The notes under the pieces were generated by a model, which was not told the origin of the DNA, made no database searches, and was given only the letters and a program-made list of their open reading frames with translations. DNA of 43,275 nucleotides, taken from contig CAJWCW010000002.1 in NCBI GenBank assembly GCA_913030615.1, positions 1 through 43,275 on the forward strand. The letters run 5' to 3'. Positions 1 through 8,425 of this stretch are shown here, in pieces (position 1 is the stretch's first letter; each line of letters starts with the position of its first letter). The DNA is from an uncultured Gammaproteobacteria bacterium (GTDB taxonomy: Bacteria > Pseudomonadota > Gammaproteobacteria > Pseudomonadales > Azotimanducaceae). The position numbers and the translations under genes were made by a program.

Positions 1-554
1 AGCAGGCGATTTTGGCATTCAAGGGCGACGTCTATATGGGTCTTGAGGCATGGACCTTCGGAGCAAGGGAGCTCACGTCCGCGCAACGTAGGCTAAGGAT
101 TCTCTCAGGGCTTTATGGCATGTTGAGACCGCTCGATATGATCCACCCGTATCGCCTAGAAATGGGAACCCGACTTCGAATCAACCGGGCGGGAAGCCTC
201 TACGATTTCTGGGGCGCGTCGATCACGGACTCGATCAACGACGACCTCAAGAATCATCGCAATAGGATTCTTGTTAACTTGGCATCGAACGAGTATTTCG
301 ATTCGCTGGATGTCAAAAGCATTAATGCGCGAATCGTCACGCCGGTGTTTAAAGACCTGCACAAGGGTAAGTACAAGTTCCTCAGCTTTTATGGGAAACG
401 GGCGCGTGGACTCATGGCACGCTACCTGGTTCAGCATAAGGTCGAGACGGTCAAGGCGATTAAAGCGTTCGCCGTCGGCGGCTATCGGTATAGCGAAGCC
501 GAGAGTCGAGATAATGCTCCGGTATTCCTCCGAGACGCGCCAGCGGCGGAGTAA
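1..554 (+). CDS. yaaA: Peroxide stress protein YaaA (DUF328), 3' part
   Basis: This is the C-terminal part of a YaaA/UPF0246 protein whose 5' end lies outside the window. The frame is open from the first bases, reading Q-A-I-L-A-F-K-G-D-V-Y before any start, so the gene is cut by the window edge rather than truncated. About 180 residues remain of a family usually near 255. Recognisable family segments are AFKGDVY, LSGLYGMLRPLD, YRLEMGTRL, the LVNLASNEYF stretch and the closing SFYGKRARGLMARY and FAVGGYRY segments. In E. coli YaaA limits oxidative DNA damage by lowering free intracellular iron under peroxide stress; it is cytoplasmic and binds DNA. I am sure of the family; the physiological role here is inferred from E. 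coli. Confidence 0.93.
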   Translation, partial: QAILAFKGDVYMGLEAWTFGARELTSAQRRLRILSGLYGMLRPLDMIHPYRLEMGTRLRINRAGSLYDFWGASITDSINDDLKNHRNRILVNLASNEYFDSLDVKSINARIVTPVFKDLHKGKYKFLSFYGKRARGLMARYLVQHKVETVKAIKAFAVGGYRYSEAESRDNAPVFLRDAPAAE

Positions 555-718
555 CCACCCGACTCCAACGATTCAGTGGGTCGTCGTCCAGTAGAACCGA
601 GACGGTTGTTGGAACCTATCCATCTATGCGGTTTCGCACCAACATAAGGTCCTCTAGCTGCACTTTTCGCAGCCGAAGTGGATGCCTCTGAGCGGTTTCC
701 GGCCTAACGGCATTGAAA

Positions 719-736
719 CATAGTTCAGTTACTATG
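719..736. promoter_or_regulatory. Inverted repeat upstream of the DUF1244 gene
   Basis: CATAGT and ACTATG form perfect 6-bp arms around a 6-base spacer (tcagtt), 26 bp before the DUF1244 start. A TTGAAA sits just upstream (713-718) and TACTAT overlaps the right arm, so it may be an operator over a weak promoter. The repeat is seen directly; the function is a guess. Confidence 0.25.
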
Positions 737-761
737 CCGGTTAGCGAGAAGGAGTAACGAG

Positions 762-1070
762 ATGGATTTGGATCAAAGCAGATCGGACGAAGCACTAGAA
801 GCCGCAGTTTTCCGGCGCTTACTCGCCCACATGGATGAACGGACGGATGTGCAGAATATTGACCTGATGAATCTTGCAGGCTTTTGCCGCAATTGTTTGT
901 CTAAGTGGTACGTGGCCGCGGCGGAAGAACGCGGGATCGACGTTGATTACGAGTCAGCTCGTGAGATCGTCTACGGTATGTCGTACTCGGACTGGAAGAA
1001 AAAATTTCAAACCGAGGCCCAACCGCAACAAATAGCCCAATTCGAAGAAGAAAACCGTCAACCGTCGTGA
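762..1070 (+). CDS. DUF1244 family protein
   Basis: A 102-residue soluble protein of the DUF1244 family (PF06844), which is common in alpha- and gammaproteobacteria and has no firmly assigned function. The diagnostic core is FCRNCLSKWY near residues 46-55, with the paired cysteines, followed by an acidic helix and a YGMSYSDWKKK segment. The length is typical for the family. The start is well supported: AAGGAG lies about 7 bases before the ATG. It stands alone on the plus strand, 42 bp before lepB, so co-transcription with lepB is possible but unproven. No signal peptide or membrane segment is seen. The two conserved cysteines suggest metal or redox chemistry, but that is inference only. Confidence 0.9.
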   Translation: MDLDQSRSDEALEAAVFRRLLAHMDERTDVQNIDLMNLAGFCRNCLSKWYVAAAEERGIDVDYESAREIVYGMSYSDWKKKFQTEAQPQQIAQFEEENRQPS

Positions 1071-1112
1071 GAAACGATGTGTTCGAATACCAGGTACGCC
1101 GTTGATGACTAA

Positions 1113-1829
1113 ATGGAGTGTCGCAACGGCGGCGTTTGTTCGGTGACCGAACGTTTCAATAAATTCTGGAGTGAGTGGCGAAGCTTTGTTGTTTTCGTGG
1201 TCGTCATGCTCATTTTCCGGTCGGCAATAGCTGATTGGAATCAGGTGCCTTCCGGCAGCATGAAACCCTCGATCCTGCCTGGAGATAGGATCGTCGTTGA
1301 CAAACTGGCGTACGACCTTGCCGTTCCTTTCACGTGGGTGCGAATTTTTCGGTGGGGCGAGCCAAAGCGCGGAGACGTCGTCACGTTCGATAATCCTCAA
1401 GATGAGCGGCTCTTTGTTAAACGCGTGATTGGAGTCCCCGGTGATGTGGTTGAACTGCGTAGGAACCGGCTTTTTGTTAACGGTGACAAGGCTAGTTATG
1501 AGCCCCTCGCGCCCGATGAAATTGCCGAGCTCCCGATTCCGAATGCGAGCGCCCACCGCTTTTTTCGGGAGACCGTTTTGGGCGACTCCCGCGTGATTAT
1601 GGTGAACCGTCGAGCCACGGGGACCTACTCGACGTTTCTGCCACAAGAAATTCCAGTCGGGTACTACCTGATGCTCGGTGACAATCGTGACAACAGCAGC
1701 GATTCGAGAAGGATCGGACTGATTACGCGCGAACGTATCATGGGTCGGGCGCACGCTGTCGCATTTTCAGTAGATCTCGACAAGTATTACTTACCCAGGT
1801 TGACTCGATTCTTTACGGATCTTCCTTGA
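1113..1829 (+). CDS. lepB: Signal peptidase I
   Basis: Leader peptidase that cleaves signal peptides from secreted proteins at the periplasmic face of the inner membrane. Counting from the ATG, one membrane segment spans roughly residues 25-39. It is followed by box B (PSGSMKP) with catalytic Ser49, box D (VKRVIGVPGD) with general-base Lys103, KRGDVVTF, and box E (LGDNRDNSSDSR). All catalytic boxes are intact. The length of 238 residues is shorter than E. coli LepB, which has two membrane segments, but normal for many gammaproteobacteria. The start is uncertain: a GTG at 1143 would give 228 residues and overlaps the stop of a 13-codon ORF (1105-1146); neither start has a strong ribosome binding site. 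The 3' end overlaps the convergent small membrane-protein gene by 43 bp. Confidence 0.96.
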   Translation: MECRNGGVCSVTERFNKFWSEWRSFVVFVVVMLIFRSAIADWNQVPSGSMKPSILPGDRIVVDKLAYDLAVPFTWVRIFRWGEPKRGDVVTFDNPQDERLFVKRVIGVPGDVVELRRNRLFVNGDKASYEPLAPDEIAELPIPNASAHRFFRETVLGDSRVIMVNRRATGTYSTFLPQEIPVGYYLMLGDNRDNSSDSRRIGLITRERIMGRAHAVAFSVDLDKYYLPRLTRFFTDLP

Positions 1830-2044
1830 TTATTTTGTGCGCTCCTAGATTTGCGTCGAAGAACTCGTCTAAACACCACGACGAGGGCAGCCAACATCAT
1901 GCATCCAAGGACAACAAGGGCGCTAGATAACAAGAATTCGAGCAGTCGATCTAAATCGAGCTCAAATTCGTTGGCCAGCCAGACGATACCAATGATCGTA
2001 GTGAAGCTGCCGAGCAGAGCGGTCCGTATCAGGCTTCGTTTCAT
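1787..2044 (-). CDS. Small two-helix membrane protein, unknown function
   Basis: An 85-residue predicted protein with two hydrophobic segments (about residues 7-24 and 34-58) separated by an acidic stretch (EFELDLDRLLEF), and a strongly basic C-terminal tail (RRVLRRKSR). I do not recognise a family. The hydrophobic, hydrophobic, basic layout and the stop-start overlap with the upstream 47-codon ORF (TAAATG, shared A at 2045/2044 junction) argue for a real gene. Its last 43 bp overlap the end of lepB on the other strand. The positive tail suggests an N-in, C-in hairpin in the inner membrane. It could still be a chance ORF, since no clear Shine-Dalgarno sequence is seen. Confidence 0.55.
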   Translation of the reverse strand: MKRSLIRTALLGSFTTIIGIVWLANEFELDLDRLLEFLLSSALVVLGCMMLAALVVVFRRVLRRKSRSAQNNQGRSVKNRVNLGK

Positions 2045-2188
2045 TTAGCGTCGCTGGTTAAGTCGGACGCATTCTCTGTCACCGACGCGTCGACCGGTAA
2101 TTGGATCGACCAACAGAGAGCCCTGTTCACCGTTGAACTCAATTGTCCAGAAACCTCGCGGATGCATAAACCGGGCGGCAACATTCAT
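2045..2188 (-). CDS. Hypothetical 47-residue protein, coupled to the downstream membrane protein
   Basis: A short minus-strand ORF starting at the ATG at 2188 and ending in TAA at 2045-2047, directly abutting the ATG of the two-helix membrane protein (TAAATG). The predicted peptide contains a beta-like stretch FWTIEFNGEQGSLLVDPITG and a basic end, with no membrane segment. The frame stays open further upstream, but only a CTG would serve as an earlier start, which would give about 73 residues. I do not recognise a family. Tight coupling to the next ORF and the protein-like composition support it; the lack of a clear ribosome binding site weakens it. It lies downstream of the FKBP gene on the same strand, so the three may be one transcript. 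Confidence 0.45.
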   Translation of the reverse strand: MNVAARFMHPRGFWTIEFNGEQGSLLVDPITGRRVGDRECVRLNQRR

Positions 2189-2277
2189 CAAGCAAGCCCG
2201 ATATCCGAGGCAGTTCGCACGATGCCGTCGCGGTATGTAGTCTGGATCGAACAGGGGTCGCGACGCAGACAGCGGCT

Positions 2278-2820
2278 TTAACGTTGCACGATGTCAAGCA
2301 ATTCAACCTCAAACACCAAGGTTTCGTCGGGGCCGATGTGCGCCCCGACCCTGCGAGATCCGTAGGCTAAGTTCGAGGGTACGTAGAGCATCCATTTCGA
2401 TCCGACGGGCATCAATTGAAGAGCTTCGGTCCAGCCCCGAATAACCCCATCAACCGGAAATTGTGCTGGCGACTGCCGTGCTCGAGAACTGTCAAAGACG
2501 GTACCGTCAATCAAAGTCCCCACGTAGTGCGTACTGACGGTATCTCTTGGTCCTGGGCGGGCACCAGGGCCTTGCACCAGAACTTTGTATTGGAGGCCGG
2601 AGTTCGTCGTTATTACGCCAGGGAGCGTCTTGTTTTTGTCGAGAAACGCTTCTCCACTCATTGACTCGGGCAATCGCTGAGTTGCATTAACGGTTTCGTC
2701 GCTATCATTCGGAGACGTCGATTCGGAGCTAACGCTGGGTGCACAGGCACACAGAAACATAGCCCAGACTAAGCTAGCGGTGGCCAGTACTTTTCGACCG
2801 TGGTGACGCTCCGTTTGCAT
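2278..2820 (-). CDS. FKBP-type peptidyl-prolyl isomerase lipoprotein
   Basis: A 180-residue periplasmic peptidyl-prolyl cis-trans isomerase. The N-terminus has a basic region, a hydrophobic stretch and a lipobox ending at Cys26 (LCAC), so it is probably a lipid-anchored protein. A Ser/Thr/Asp-rich linker (about 27-70) leads to an FKBP domain of about 75-180, with [43 protein letters not shown], the [12 protein letters not shown] flap and the closing [10 protein letters not shown] strand, all typical of the fold. It resembles FklB/FkpA without the long N-terminal dimerisation domain. Likely role: folding assistance for envelope proteins. It is divergent from prc across 215 bp, an arrangement in which both products act in the periplasm. 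Confidence 0.93.
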   Translation of the reverse strand: MQTERHHGRKVLATASLVWAMFLCACAPSVSSESTSPNDSDETVNATQRLPESMSGEAFLDKNKTLPGVITTNSGLQYKVLVQGPGARPGPRDTVSTHYVGTLIDGTVFDSSRARQSPAQFPVDGVIRGWTEALQLMPVGSKWMLYVPSNLAYGSRRVGAHIGPDETLVFEVELLDIVQR

Positions 2821-3035
2821 GAGTGGTCCTTGTTACGACGAAACCGCATTATTCCGCGCCTCGGGAAAATGTGCCATTCCTCGTGTAATTCGCCAGATCC
2901 ACGGCGGGGTTACATTCCGGTCGCTCCGTGCGACACTCGTTGGAGCCATCCGCCCCAGCTGCAAATGTCCGGGCCGGCAGGTAGACGCGAAACGAGTTAT
3001 CACGATGAGCTGGTGTGTAGGGGACTGAACGCAGT
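2821..3035. other. Divergent spacer between FKBP gene and prc
   Basis: This 215-bp spacer must hold the promoters of both divergent genes. I see no convincing -10/-35 pair, hairpin or operator by eye, and short ORFs here look random. Confidence 0.4.
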
Positions 3036-5159
3036 ATGGGCAATCGGAAAAAACTAGCTGCAGGGCCACTTGCGGTCCTAGCTCTGATCGTTTCCGTTGT
3101 TGTTTGCGCACAAGAAGGACAAGTCGGGTTCAACGAAAGTCATGCTCGAGACCTCGAGCCGCTCGCGATCCATCCACGTACGAGCCTCACCATTGTGGAT
3201 CAAATTCGACACAACCACTTTATCAAAAAGCCACTAGACGACTCGGCGTCGAGCGAAATATTTGATAAGTACGTCAATACGTTGGATCCGGGACACGCAT
3301 ACTTACTCCAACCCGATCTCGACTCACTGAACAAGTACAGATATCGGCTTGACGAAGCGTTGAAGCATGGTGACTTGAAACCCGCCTTTGCTATTTACAA
3401 TACCTTTCATGCGCGCCTTCTGAAACGCCTCGATGCGCTCATAGTCGGTCTTGAAGACGGGGTCGACAAAATTGACTTCGATGCCGACGAGAAGCTTCAG
3501 ATAGATCGCGAGACTGCCCCATGGTCTGAGACTGAGGCCGCGAACGATGCCCTTTGGGAGCGTCGTATTAAAGCATCGATCCTTAGTATGAAACTTAATG
3601 AGAGAGATCTTGGCGACATTCAGGACCTGCTACTTAAACGCTACAGGAATCGACTGAAACAGGCTCGACAAACTCGATCAGAAGACGCGTTTCAGCTGTA
3701 CATTAACGCATTTGCTTCCACGTACGATCCGCATACTCAATATCTTTCTCCTCGGTCATCTGAGAACTTCAATATGAGTATGTCGCTCTCGTTGCAGGGG
3801 ATTGGTGCTGTATTGCGAACGGAAGACGATTACACCTCAGTGGTAAGGCTCGTGACCGCAGGACCAGCGGATAAAGCAGGCGAATTAAGGCCGTCGGACC
3901 GAATCGTGTCTGTTGGGCAGGGCGAACGCGGCAAACTCATCGACGTTGTGGGTTGGCGCCTTGATGATGTCGTTGAATTGATTCGAGGTCCAAAAGGCAC
4001 GATTGTCCGACTCGAACTCGTCGATAACTCCGGCGATGAAGAATCCAGTCGGGTGATTCGGATTAAGCGAGATACCGTGAAACTAGAAGAGCAAGCCGCG
4101 CAAAAAAAAGTATTTACGCTTGAGAGTGAGTTGGGAGACGTGCGGATCGGTGTCTTGGAGATCCCAACTTTCTATGTTGACTTTAATGCGGTGCGACGTG
4201 GCGAGAAGAATTTCAGAAGCACGACACGTGACGTGAGCCGGCTCATTGAGGAGTTGAAGGTCGAGGGCGTTGACGGCCTAGTGGTGGATTTACGAAGCAA
4301 CGGAGGAGGTTCGCTGCAGGAAGCCCAGTCGCTGACGGGGTTATTTATTCGAAAGGGTCCCACGGTTCAAGTAAGAAAAGCGCGCCGGCCCAACGCAAGA
4401 GTCTACCGTGACGAGGACGGACGAACGGCGTGGGATGGCCCACTGGCGGTGCTGGTCAATCGACTTTCCGCGTCTGCCTCTGAAATTTTTGCTGGAGCGA
4501 TTCAAGACTACCAACGGGGTTTGGTGATCGGCACCCAGACGTTCGGCAAGGGAACGGTTCAGACGTTGGTTCCTTTGAACCGCGGTCAACTGAAAATTAC
4601 GGAAGCAAAATTCTATCGGGTGTCGGGGGACAGCACTCAACATCAGGGCATTGTCCCTGACATCTCGTACCCGGACGTATTCGGCATCGACAACATCGGT
4701 GAGAGCACGCTGGAAGATGCGCTTGCCTGGGATACGATCAAGCCCGCTGCTTATCGCGAGACGAATAACGTCCAACCCTATCTGGAGCGACTCAGGGTGA
4801 ACCACGAACGAAGGGTCGCGCAAGATCCTGATTTTGCGTATCTCCGTTCCTTGTCTAATTGGAGGAGAGAGAAGCGTGCTGAAACACATATATCGCTCAA
4901 TCAAACGACCCGGGTCATTGAAAAAGAAGCCGACGATGTGTGGCGGCTTGACCTAGAAAACGCGCTCCTAATTGCCAAAGGAGAGGACCCGGTAACGAGT
5001 CTCAAGGATCTTGAGGCGCGGCGAGCGCGACGAGAATCAGAGAAGAATTCCGACTCGGACGACACCCCCGACCCGCTGATCATGGAAACAGGTCACATTT
5101 TAAGGGATTACATCAATTTGTCTGGGGTCAGTAGCCAGACAGCGCAGGCGTCGAACTGA
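3036..5159 (+). CDS. prc: Carboxy-terminal processing protease Prc (Tsp), S41A family
   Basis: Periplasmic tail-specific protease that degrades or trims proteins from exposed hydrophobic C-termini. In E. coli it matures penicillin-binding protein 3 and controls peptidoglycan hydrolases. The 707 residues begin with a signal peptide (hydrophobic core about 11-24, AQE after it). Next come the long N-terminal helical region (KYVNTLDPGHAYLL, ASTYDPHTQYLSPRSSENF), a PDZ domain of about 245-335 (GIGAVL to VRLELVD) and the S41 core (VVDLRSNGGGSLQEA). By alignment with E. coli Tsp the nucleophile is Ser480 in SASASE and the general base is Lys505 in FGKGTVQT. The DUF3340-like C-terminal helical domain follows. 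The length matches full-size Prc. It is convergent with thrS, with only 36 bp between the two stop codons. Confidence 0.97.
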   Translation: MGNRKKLAAGPLAVLALIVSVVVCAQEGQVGFNESHARDLEPLAIHPRTSLTIVDQIRHNHFIKKPLDDSASSEIFDKYVNTLDPGHAYLLQPDLDSLNKYRYRLDEALKHGDLKPAFAIYNTFHARLLKRLDALIVGLEDGVDKIDFDADEKLQIDRETAPWSETEAANDALWERRIKASILSMKLNERDLGDIQDLLLKRYRNRLKQARQTRSEDAFQLYINAFASTYDPHTQYLSPRSSENFNMSMSLSLQGIGAVLRTEDDYTSVVRLVTAGPADKAGELRPSDRIVSVGQGERGKLIDVVGWRLDDVVELIRGPKGTIVRLELVDNSGDEESSRVIRIKRDTVKLEEQAAQKKVFTLESELGDVRIGVLEIPTFYVDFNAVRRGEKNFRSTTRDVSRLIEELKVEGVDGLVVDLRSNGGGSLQEAQSLTGLFIRKGPTVQVRKARRPNARVYRDEDGRTAWDGPLAVLVNRLSASASEIFAGAIQDYQRGLVIGTQTFGKGTVQTLVPLNRGQLKITEAKFYRVSGDSTQHQGIVPDISYPDVFGIDNIGESTLEDALAWDTIKPAAYRETNNVQPYLERLRVNHERRVAQDPDFAYLRSLSNWRREKRAETHISLNQTTRVIEKEADDVWRLDLENALLIAKGEDPVTSLKDLEARRARRESEKNSDSDDTPDPLIMETGHILRDYINLSGVSSQTAQASN

Positions 5160-5195
5160 GCGAAAGGGCTGCCGAGATCCTGCCCATTCAAATGT

Positions 5196-7043
5196 TTAGC
5201 TCAGGGGCAGTTCTAACGATCGCTGTCTGATCGCGTCAACGAGCGTTTGCTCAAGCATCTCAATCGATAGCGTTTCTTGCTTTTCGATCCCGTAACGCCG
5301 AAGTGTCACGGTGCTATTTTGCGCTTCTCGTTCGCCCACCACGACCAGGTTGGGGATTTTTTGGGTCGTGCCGTCGCGGATTTTCTTGGAAACTGTGTCG
5401 CTGTCGGAACCAAGCTCGGCCCTTATGAAATGTGCTCGGAGTCTGTCGACGATTTGTTGTCCGTACTCGGTGAACTGATTCGATACGGTCAATACACGGA
5501 CTTGCACTGGCGCAAGCCATGTCGGGAACGCGCCCGCAAAGTGTTCGATCAGGAACGCGACAAAGCGTTCGTGTGTGGAAAAGGGTGCGCGGTGTATACA
5601 GTACGGCACATGATCTGCTCCGTCGGATCCGACATAGTGAAGCCCTAATCGGCGGGGTACCGCAAAGTCAAGTTGAACGGTACTGACGGATTCATCGCGA
5701 CCTGTAACCGTATGGAATTGCATGTCGATCTTTGGTCCGTAGAACGCTGCTTCTCCAGGTCCGTCAACATATTCCACTTCCATTTCGTTCAAAAGTTCGG
5801 CAATGAGCCGTTCGCAGGTTTCCCATGACTCGGGATCGTCAACGTATTTATCTTTGCCTTTCGGGTCGTGTGGGTCCCAGCGGGAAAGCCGAAGGTAATA
5901 ATTGTCCAGGCCGAGAATAGCGTAGGCTTCGTCGTGCAACGCCATCACGTTTCTGAACTCGGACTTAATTTGATCCTCGGTACAGTAGATGTGGGCGTCG
6001 TTCATACTCATCCCACGTACGCGCATAAGTCCACCAACCGCACCCGATTCCTCGAATCGATACACCTGGCCGTATTCCGCGAGGCGCAGGGGGAGGTCCC
6101 GATAGCTACGTGGTTCCGACGAAAAAATCTTGTGGTGATGCGGACAATTCATGGGTTTTAGGACATAAGCTTCTTTGATCCGTTCCCCGTCGGCGCCTTC
6201 TTCCGTCAGTTCCATCGGCGGGTACATGCCGTCTGCGTAGTAAGGTAAATGACCGGTCTGATAGAAAAGGTCGCGACGCGCGATATGTGGCGTGGCGACG
6301 CGCTGATAGTTTGCTTTGAATTCGAGTTCCTTGGCTAGCTTTTCGAGTTCGTCGCGAATGACTGTGCCATTGGGTAGCCATAGCGGCAGTCCACGCCCAA
6401 TATCATTATCTATGGCGTAAATGTTGAGTTCCCGGCCAAGTTTCTTGTGGTCCCGTAGCAATGCTTGTTCGTATTCGTCGACACGGAGGTCGAGGGTCGC
6501 CTTATCACTGAACGCCCACGCGTAAATGCGAGTCATCATCACGTTATCCGAGTCACCACGCCAATACGCGCCGGCAACGCTGCGGAGCTTAAAACCGTCG
6601 CGTGGAATATCACGCGTTGTGTCCACATGGGGCCCTTCGCACATATCGAGGAATGGTCCGTTGCGGTAGAACGAAAGTTCTGAAACATCGTTGCGGTCCA
6701 AGAGTTCGAGCGCGTATTCACGCTTGTACGGCTCATTCATTTCGCTGAGCCTATTGAGGGCGTCATCGCGGGATAGCTCTTCGCGATAGAACCGTTGGCC
6801 TTTTTTGATGATGCGACGCATAGCCTGTTCGAGTTTGGGAAAATCCTCGTCTGTGATGGGCTCCGAGAGGATGAAATCGTAGAAAAAGCCGTCCTTGATG
6901 GGGGGGCCGAATCCGAGCGTTGAACCGGGACGAATTTCGACGACGGCTTGCGCCAACACGTGCGCGAGACTGTGTCGAATGCGGTCTAAAGCATCATCCA
7001 TTTCGTCGACTTTCGTCGGTTCGCCCTGGTGCTCGAGTCCCAT
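5196..7043 (-). CDS. thrS: Threonyl-tRNA synthetase lacking the TGS domain
   Basis: Charges tRNA-Thr with threonine. The start is taken at the ATG at 7043 because AGGAG (complement of 7050-7054) lies 6 bases upstream; an in-frame TTG at 7061 is less likely. From this start there are 615 residues. The N-terminal TGS domain (about 60 residues in E. coli ThrRS) is absent: the protein enters the N2 editing domain almost at once, with HSLAH (HxxxH) near residue 24 and CEGPH (CxxxH) later, both intact. The class II core has MNCPHHH, motif 2 YRFEESGAVGGLMRVRG, NDAHIYC and IHRAPFSTHERF, supplying the Cys/His/His zinc ligands. An insertion rich in Asp/Lys (PHDPKGKDKYVDDPESW) sits in the catalytic domain. 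The anticodon-binding domain closes the protein. It is not next to infC-rpmI-rplT as is common elsewhere. The sequence flavour recalls Chloroflexi-type ThrRS, so transfer is possible. Confidence 0.95.
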   Translation of the reverse strand: MGLEHQGEPTKVDEMDDALDRIRHSLAHVLAQAVVEIRPGSTLGFGPPIKDGFFYDFILSEPITDEDFPKLEQAMRRIIKKGQRFYREELSRDDALNRLSEMNEPYKREYALELLDRNDVSELSFYRNGPFLDMCEGPHVDTTRDIPRDGFKLRSVAGAYWRGDSDNVMMTRIYAWAFSDKATLDLRVDEYEQALLRDHKKLGRELNIYAIDNDIGRGLPLWLPNGTVIRDELEKLAKELEFKANYQRVATPHIARRDLFYQTGHLPYYADGMYPPMELTEEGADGERIKEAYVLKPMNCPHHHKIFSSEPRSYRDLPLRLAEYGQVYRFEESGAVGGLMRVRGMSMNDAHIYCTEDQIKSEFRNVMALHDEAYAILGLDNYYLRLSRWDPHDPKGKDKYVDDPESWETCERLIAELLNEMEVEYVDGPGEAAFYGPKIDMQFHTVTGRDESVSTVQLDFAVPRRLGLHYVGSDGADHVPYCIHRAPFSTHERFVAFLIEHFAGAFPTWLAPVQVRVLTVSNQFTEYGQQIVDRLRAHFIRAELGSDSDTVSKKIRDGTTQKIPNLVVVGEREAQNSTVTLRRYGIEKQETLSIEMLEQTLVDAIRQRSLELPLS

Positions 7044-7049
7044 AGGTAT

Positions 7050-7054
7050 CTCCT
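7050..7054 (-). promoter_or_regulatory. Ribosome binding site of thrS
   Basis: AGGAG on the minus strand, 6 bases before the ATG at 7043. It decides the thrS start, because the longer TTG-initiated version would place this site inside the coding sequence. Confidence 0.75.
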
Positions 7055-7206
7055 GATGCAAGACGCCGGCTCGCTAGTCTCCGCATGTCAGTATAAGAGA
7101 TCCGGTGAAATACGCCGTTCTTGCCATAAAGCGGCTCGTCGACGCGGCATGTCGGTCAGTCCTACGCCACGGTAATTGGTCGCGGCGTAATCATAGAGAC
7201 CGGGAG

Positions 7207-7227
7207 TCCGAATGCAAGGAATTCGGA
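7207..7227. repeat. Inverted repeat in the thrS-ttcA spacer
   Basis: TCCGAAT and ATTCGGA form perfect 7-bp arms around a 7-base loop (gcaagga), 61 bp before the ttcA ATG. There is no U-tract, so it is not a standard terminator. It may be an operator or a 5'-UTR hairpin for ttcA; function unknown. I see nothing else in this 245-bp divergent spacer. Confidence 0.3.
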
Positions 7228-7288
7228 TTCGCTGATGGAAGTGTAAGGCGTTGCTATTCCATATCTTCGATCGCACACTGGCGCGGCT

Positions 7289-8119
7289 ATGGCGAAGGCA
7301 AACGTTGAACATAACAAGCTGAGCAAGAAGTTGAGGCGTTTGGTCGGGCGAGCCGTGGTTGACCACTCCATGATTGAGGAAGGCGATCGTGTGATGGTCT
7401 GTCTCTCTGGCGGAAAGGATTCGTACACGTTGCTGGATGTGTTGCGATCCTTACAGCGCAACGCGCCCGTTCGGTTCACATTATTTGCGTTGAACCTGGA
7501 TCAGAAACAGCCCGGGTTCCCCTCCAACGTACTGCCCGGTTACCTCGATGAGCTGGACGTCGAATACCATATTGTCGAGGAGGATACCTATTCCATCGTC
7601 AAGGATCTGACGCCTGATGGTAAAACCTATTGTCCGATTTGTTCGCGACTTCGGCGGGGTATTCTCTACAACCGAGCGAACGCATTAGGTGCGACAAAAA
7701 TCGCCTTAGGGCACCACCTCGATGACGCGGTCGAAACCCTTTTCCTCAATATGTTTTTCGGCGGCAAAATGAAATCAATGCCTCCCAAACTCCTATCTGA
7801 TGATGGTGCACATGTCGTGATTCGCCCCTTGTACTACGTCCGTGAACGTGACATTGCCCGCTTCAGCAGTTTCCAGCAACATCCCATTATTCCGTGCAAT
7901 CTTTGCGGTTCGCAGGAAAACATGCAGCGACAGATCATCAAAGAGATGTGCGTTCGGTGGGATGAGATTCAGCCAGGTCGCGTCGAAAATATTGCCCGCG
8001 CCATGCAAAACCTAGTGCCTTCTCATCTGGCCGACCCCAATCTATTCGACTTTGCCGATCTCAAGCAACAATTGCGATTGCTGCCTTTAGCCGAGCGGAC
8101 GGCGAGCGGTACTAGATGA
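7289..8119 (+). CDS. ttcA: tRNA 2-thiocytidine(32) synthetase TtcA
   Basis: ATP-dependent, iron-sulfur-containing enzyme that thiolates cytidine 32 of certain tRNAs. The 276-residue protein has the PP-loop SGGKDS at residues 40-45 that binds and adenylates. It also has the cluster-binding cysteine pairs CPIC (Cys115, Cys118) and CNLC (Cys203, Cys206). [19 protein letters not shown] and [12 protein letters not shown] are typical TtcA signatures, which separate it from TilS and TtuA. The length is normal apart from a short C-terminus. The gene overlaps the following yheU-like gene by four bases (ATGA), indicating translational coupling. It is divergent from thrS, so two genes of tRNA function share one upstream region. 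Confidence 0.97.
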   Translation: MAKANVEHNKLSKKLRRLVGRAVVDHSMIEEGDRVMVCLSGGKDSYTLLDVLRSLQRNAPVRFTLFALNLDQKQPGFPSNVLPGYLDELDVEYHIVEEDTYSIVKDLTPDGKTYCPICSRLRRGILYNRANALGATKIALGHHLDDAVETLFLNMFFGGKMKSMPPKLLSDDGAHVVIRPLYYVRERDIARFSSFQQHPIIPCNLCGSQENMQRQIIKEMCVRWDEIQPGRVENIARAMQNLVPSHLADPNLFDFADLKQQLRLLPLAERTASGTR

Positions 8120-8328
8120 TCGAAATACCCCATCAAGCGCTCTCTGACGACGCGCTATGGGGAGTCATCGATGAGTACATCACTCGGGAAAGTGGCGTGA
8201 TGGATGGGACGCTTGAATCAAAACGTACAGAGATTCTGCGGCAACTCGAAGAGGGTAGGGCCATTATCACGTACGATTCCAAGCTTGGAAGTACGCAACT
8301 AATCGCGCGAAACGGGCCCGAGCGTTGA
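8116..8328 (+). CDS. UPF0270 (YheU-like) protein
   Basis: A 70-residue protein of the UPF0270/YheU family. Family features are the start [25 protein letters not shown], the short variable turn, and the helix [20 protein letters not shown] followed by a final beta strand. The function of the family is unknown; a small soluble alpha/beta fold is expected. It begins inside the ttcA stop codon (ATGA overlap), so it is translated from the same mRNA. Association of this family with ttcA is the only functional hint here. Confidence 0.9.
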   Translation: MIEIPHQALSDDALWGVIDEYITRESGVMDGTLESKRTEILRQLEEGRAIITYDSKLGSTQLIARNGPER

Positions 8329-8425
8329 TCTCAACTTTGGTTTCGAATTTGTATCGGATCAACGCGAGTCATTATGCACGCAGGTGCGTTGTCGTCCGCC
8401 GAAAACTGAGTTGGAGATTGAGGTG

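Noticed and set aside
1105-1146. A 13-codon ORF whose stop overlaps a GTG start option of lepB
   Set aside because: Could be a coupling leader, but it is very short with no ribosome binding site, and lepB can start earlier at 1113.
954-1754. A 266-codon minus-strand ORF opposite lepB
   Set aside because: It lies entirely antisense to DUF1244 and lepB, which have complete family motifs; its composition (many His, Arg, Asn) is typical of a shadow frame.
5160-5195. Possible bidirectional terminator between prc and thrS
   Set aside because: No stem with a U-tract can be drawn in the 36-bp gap.
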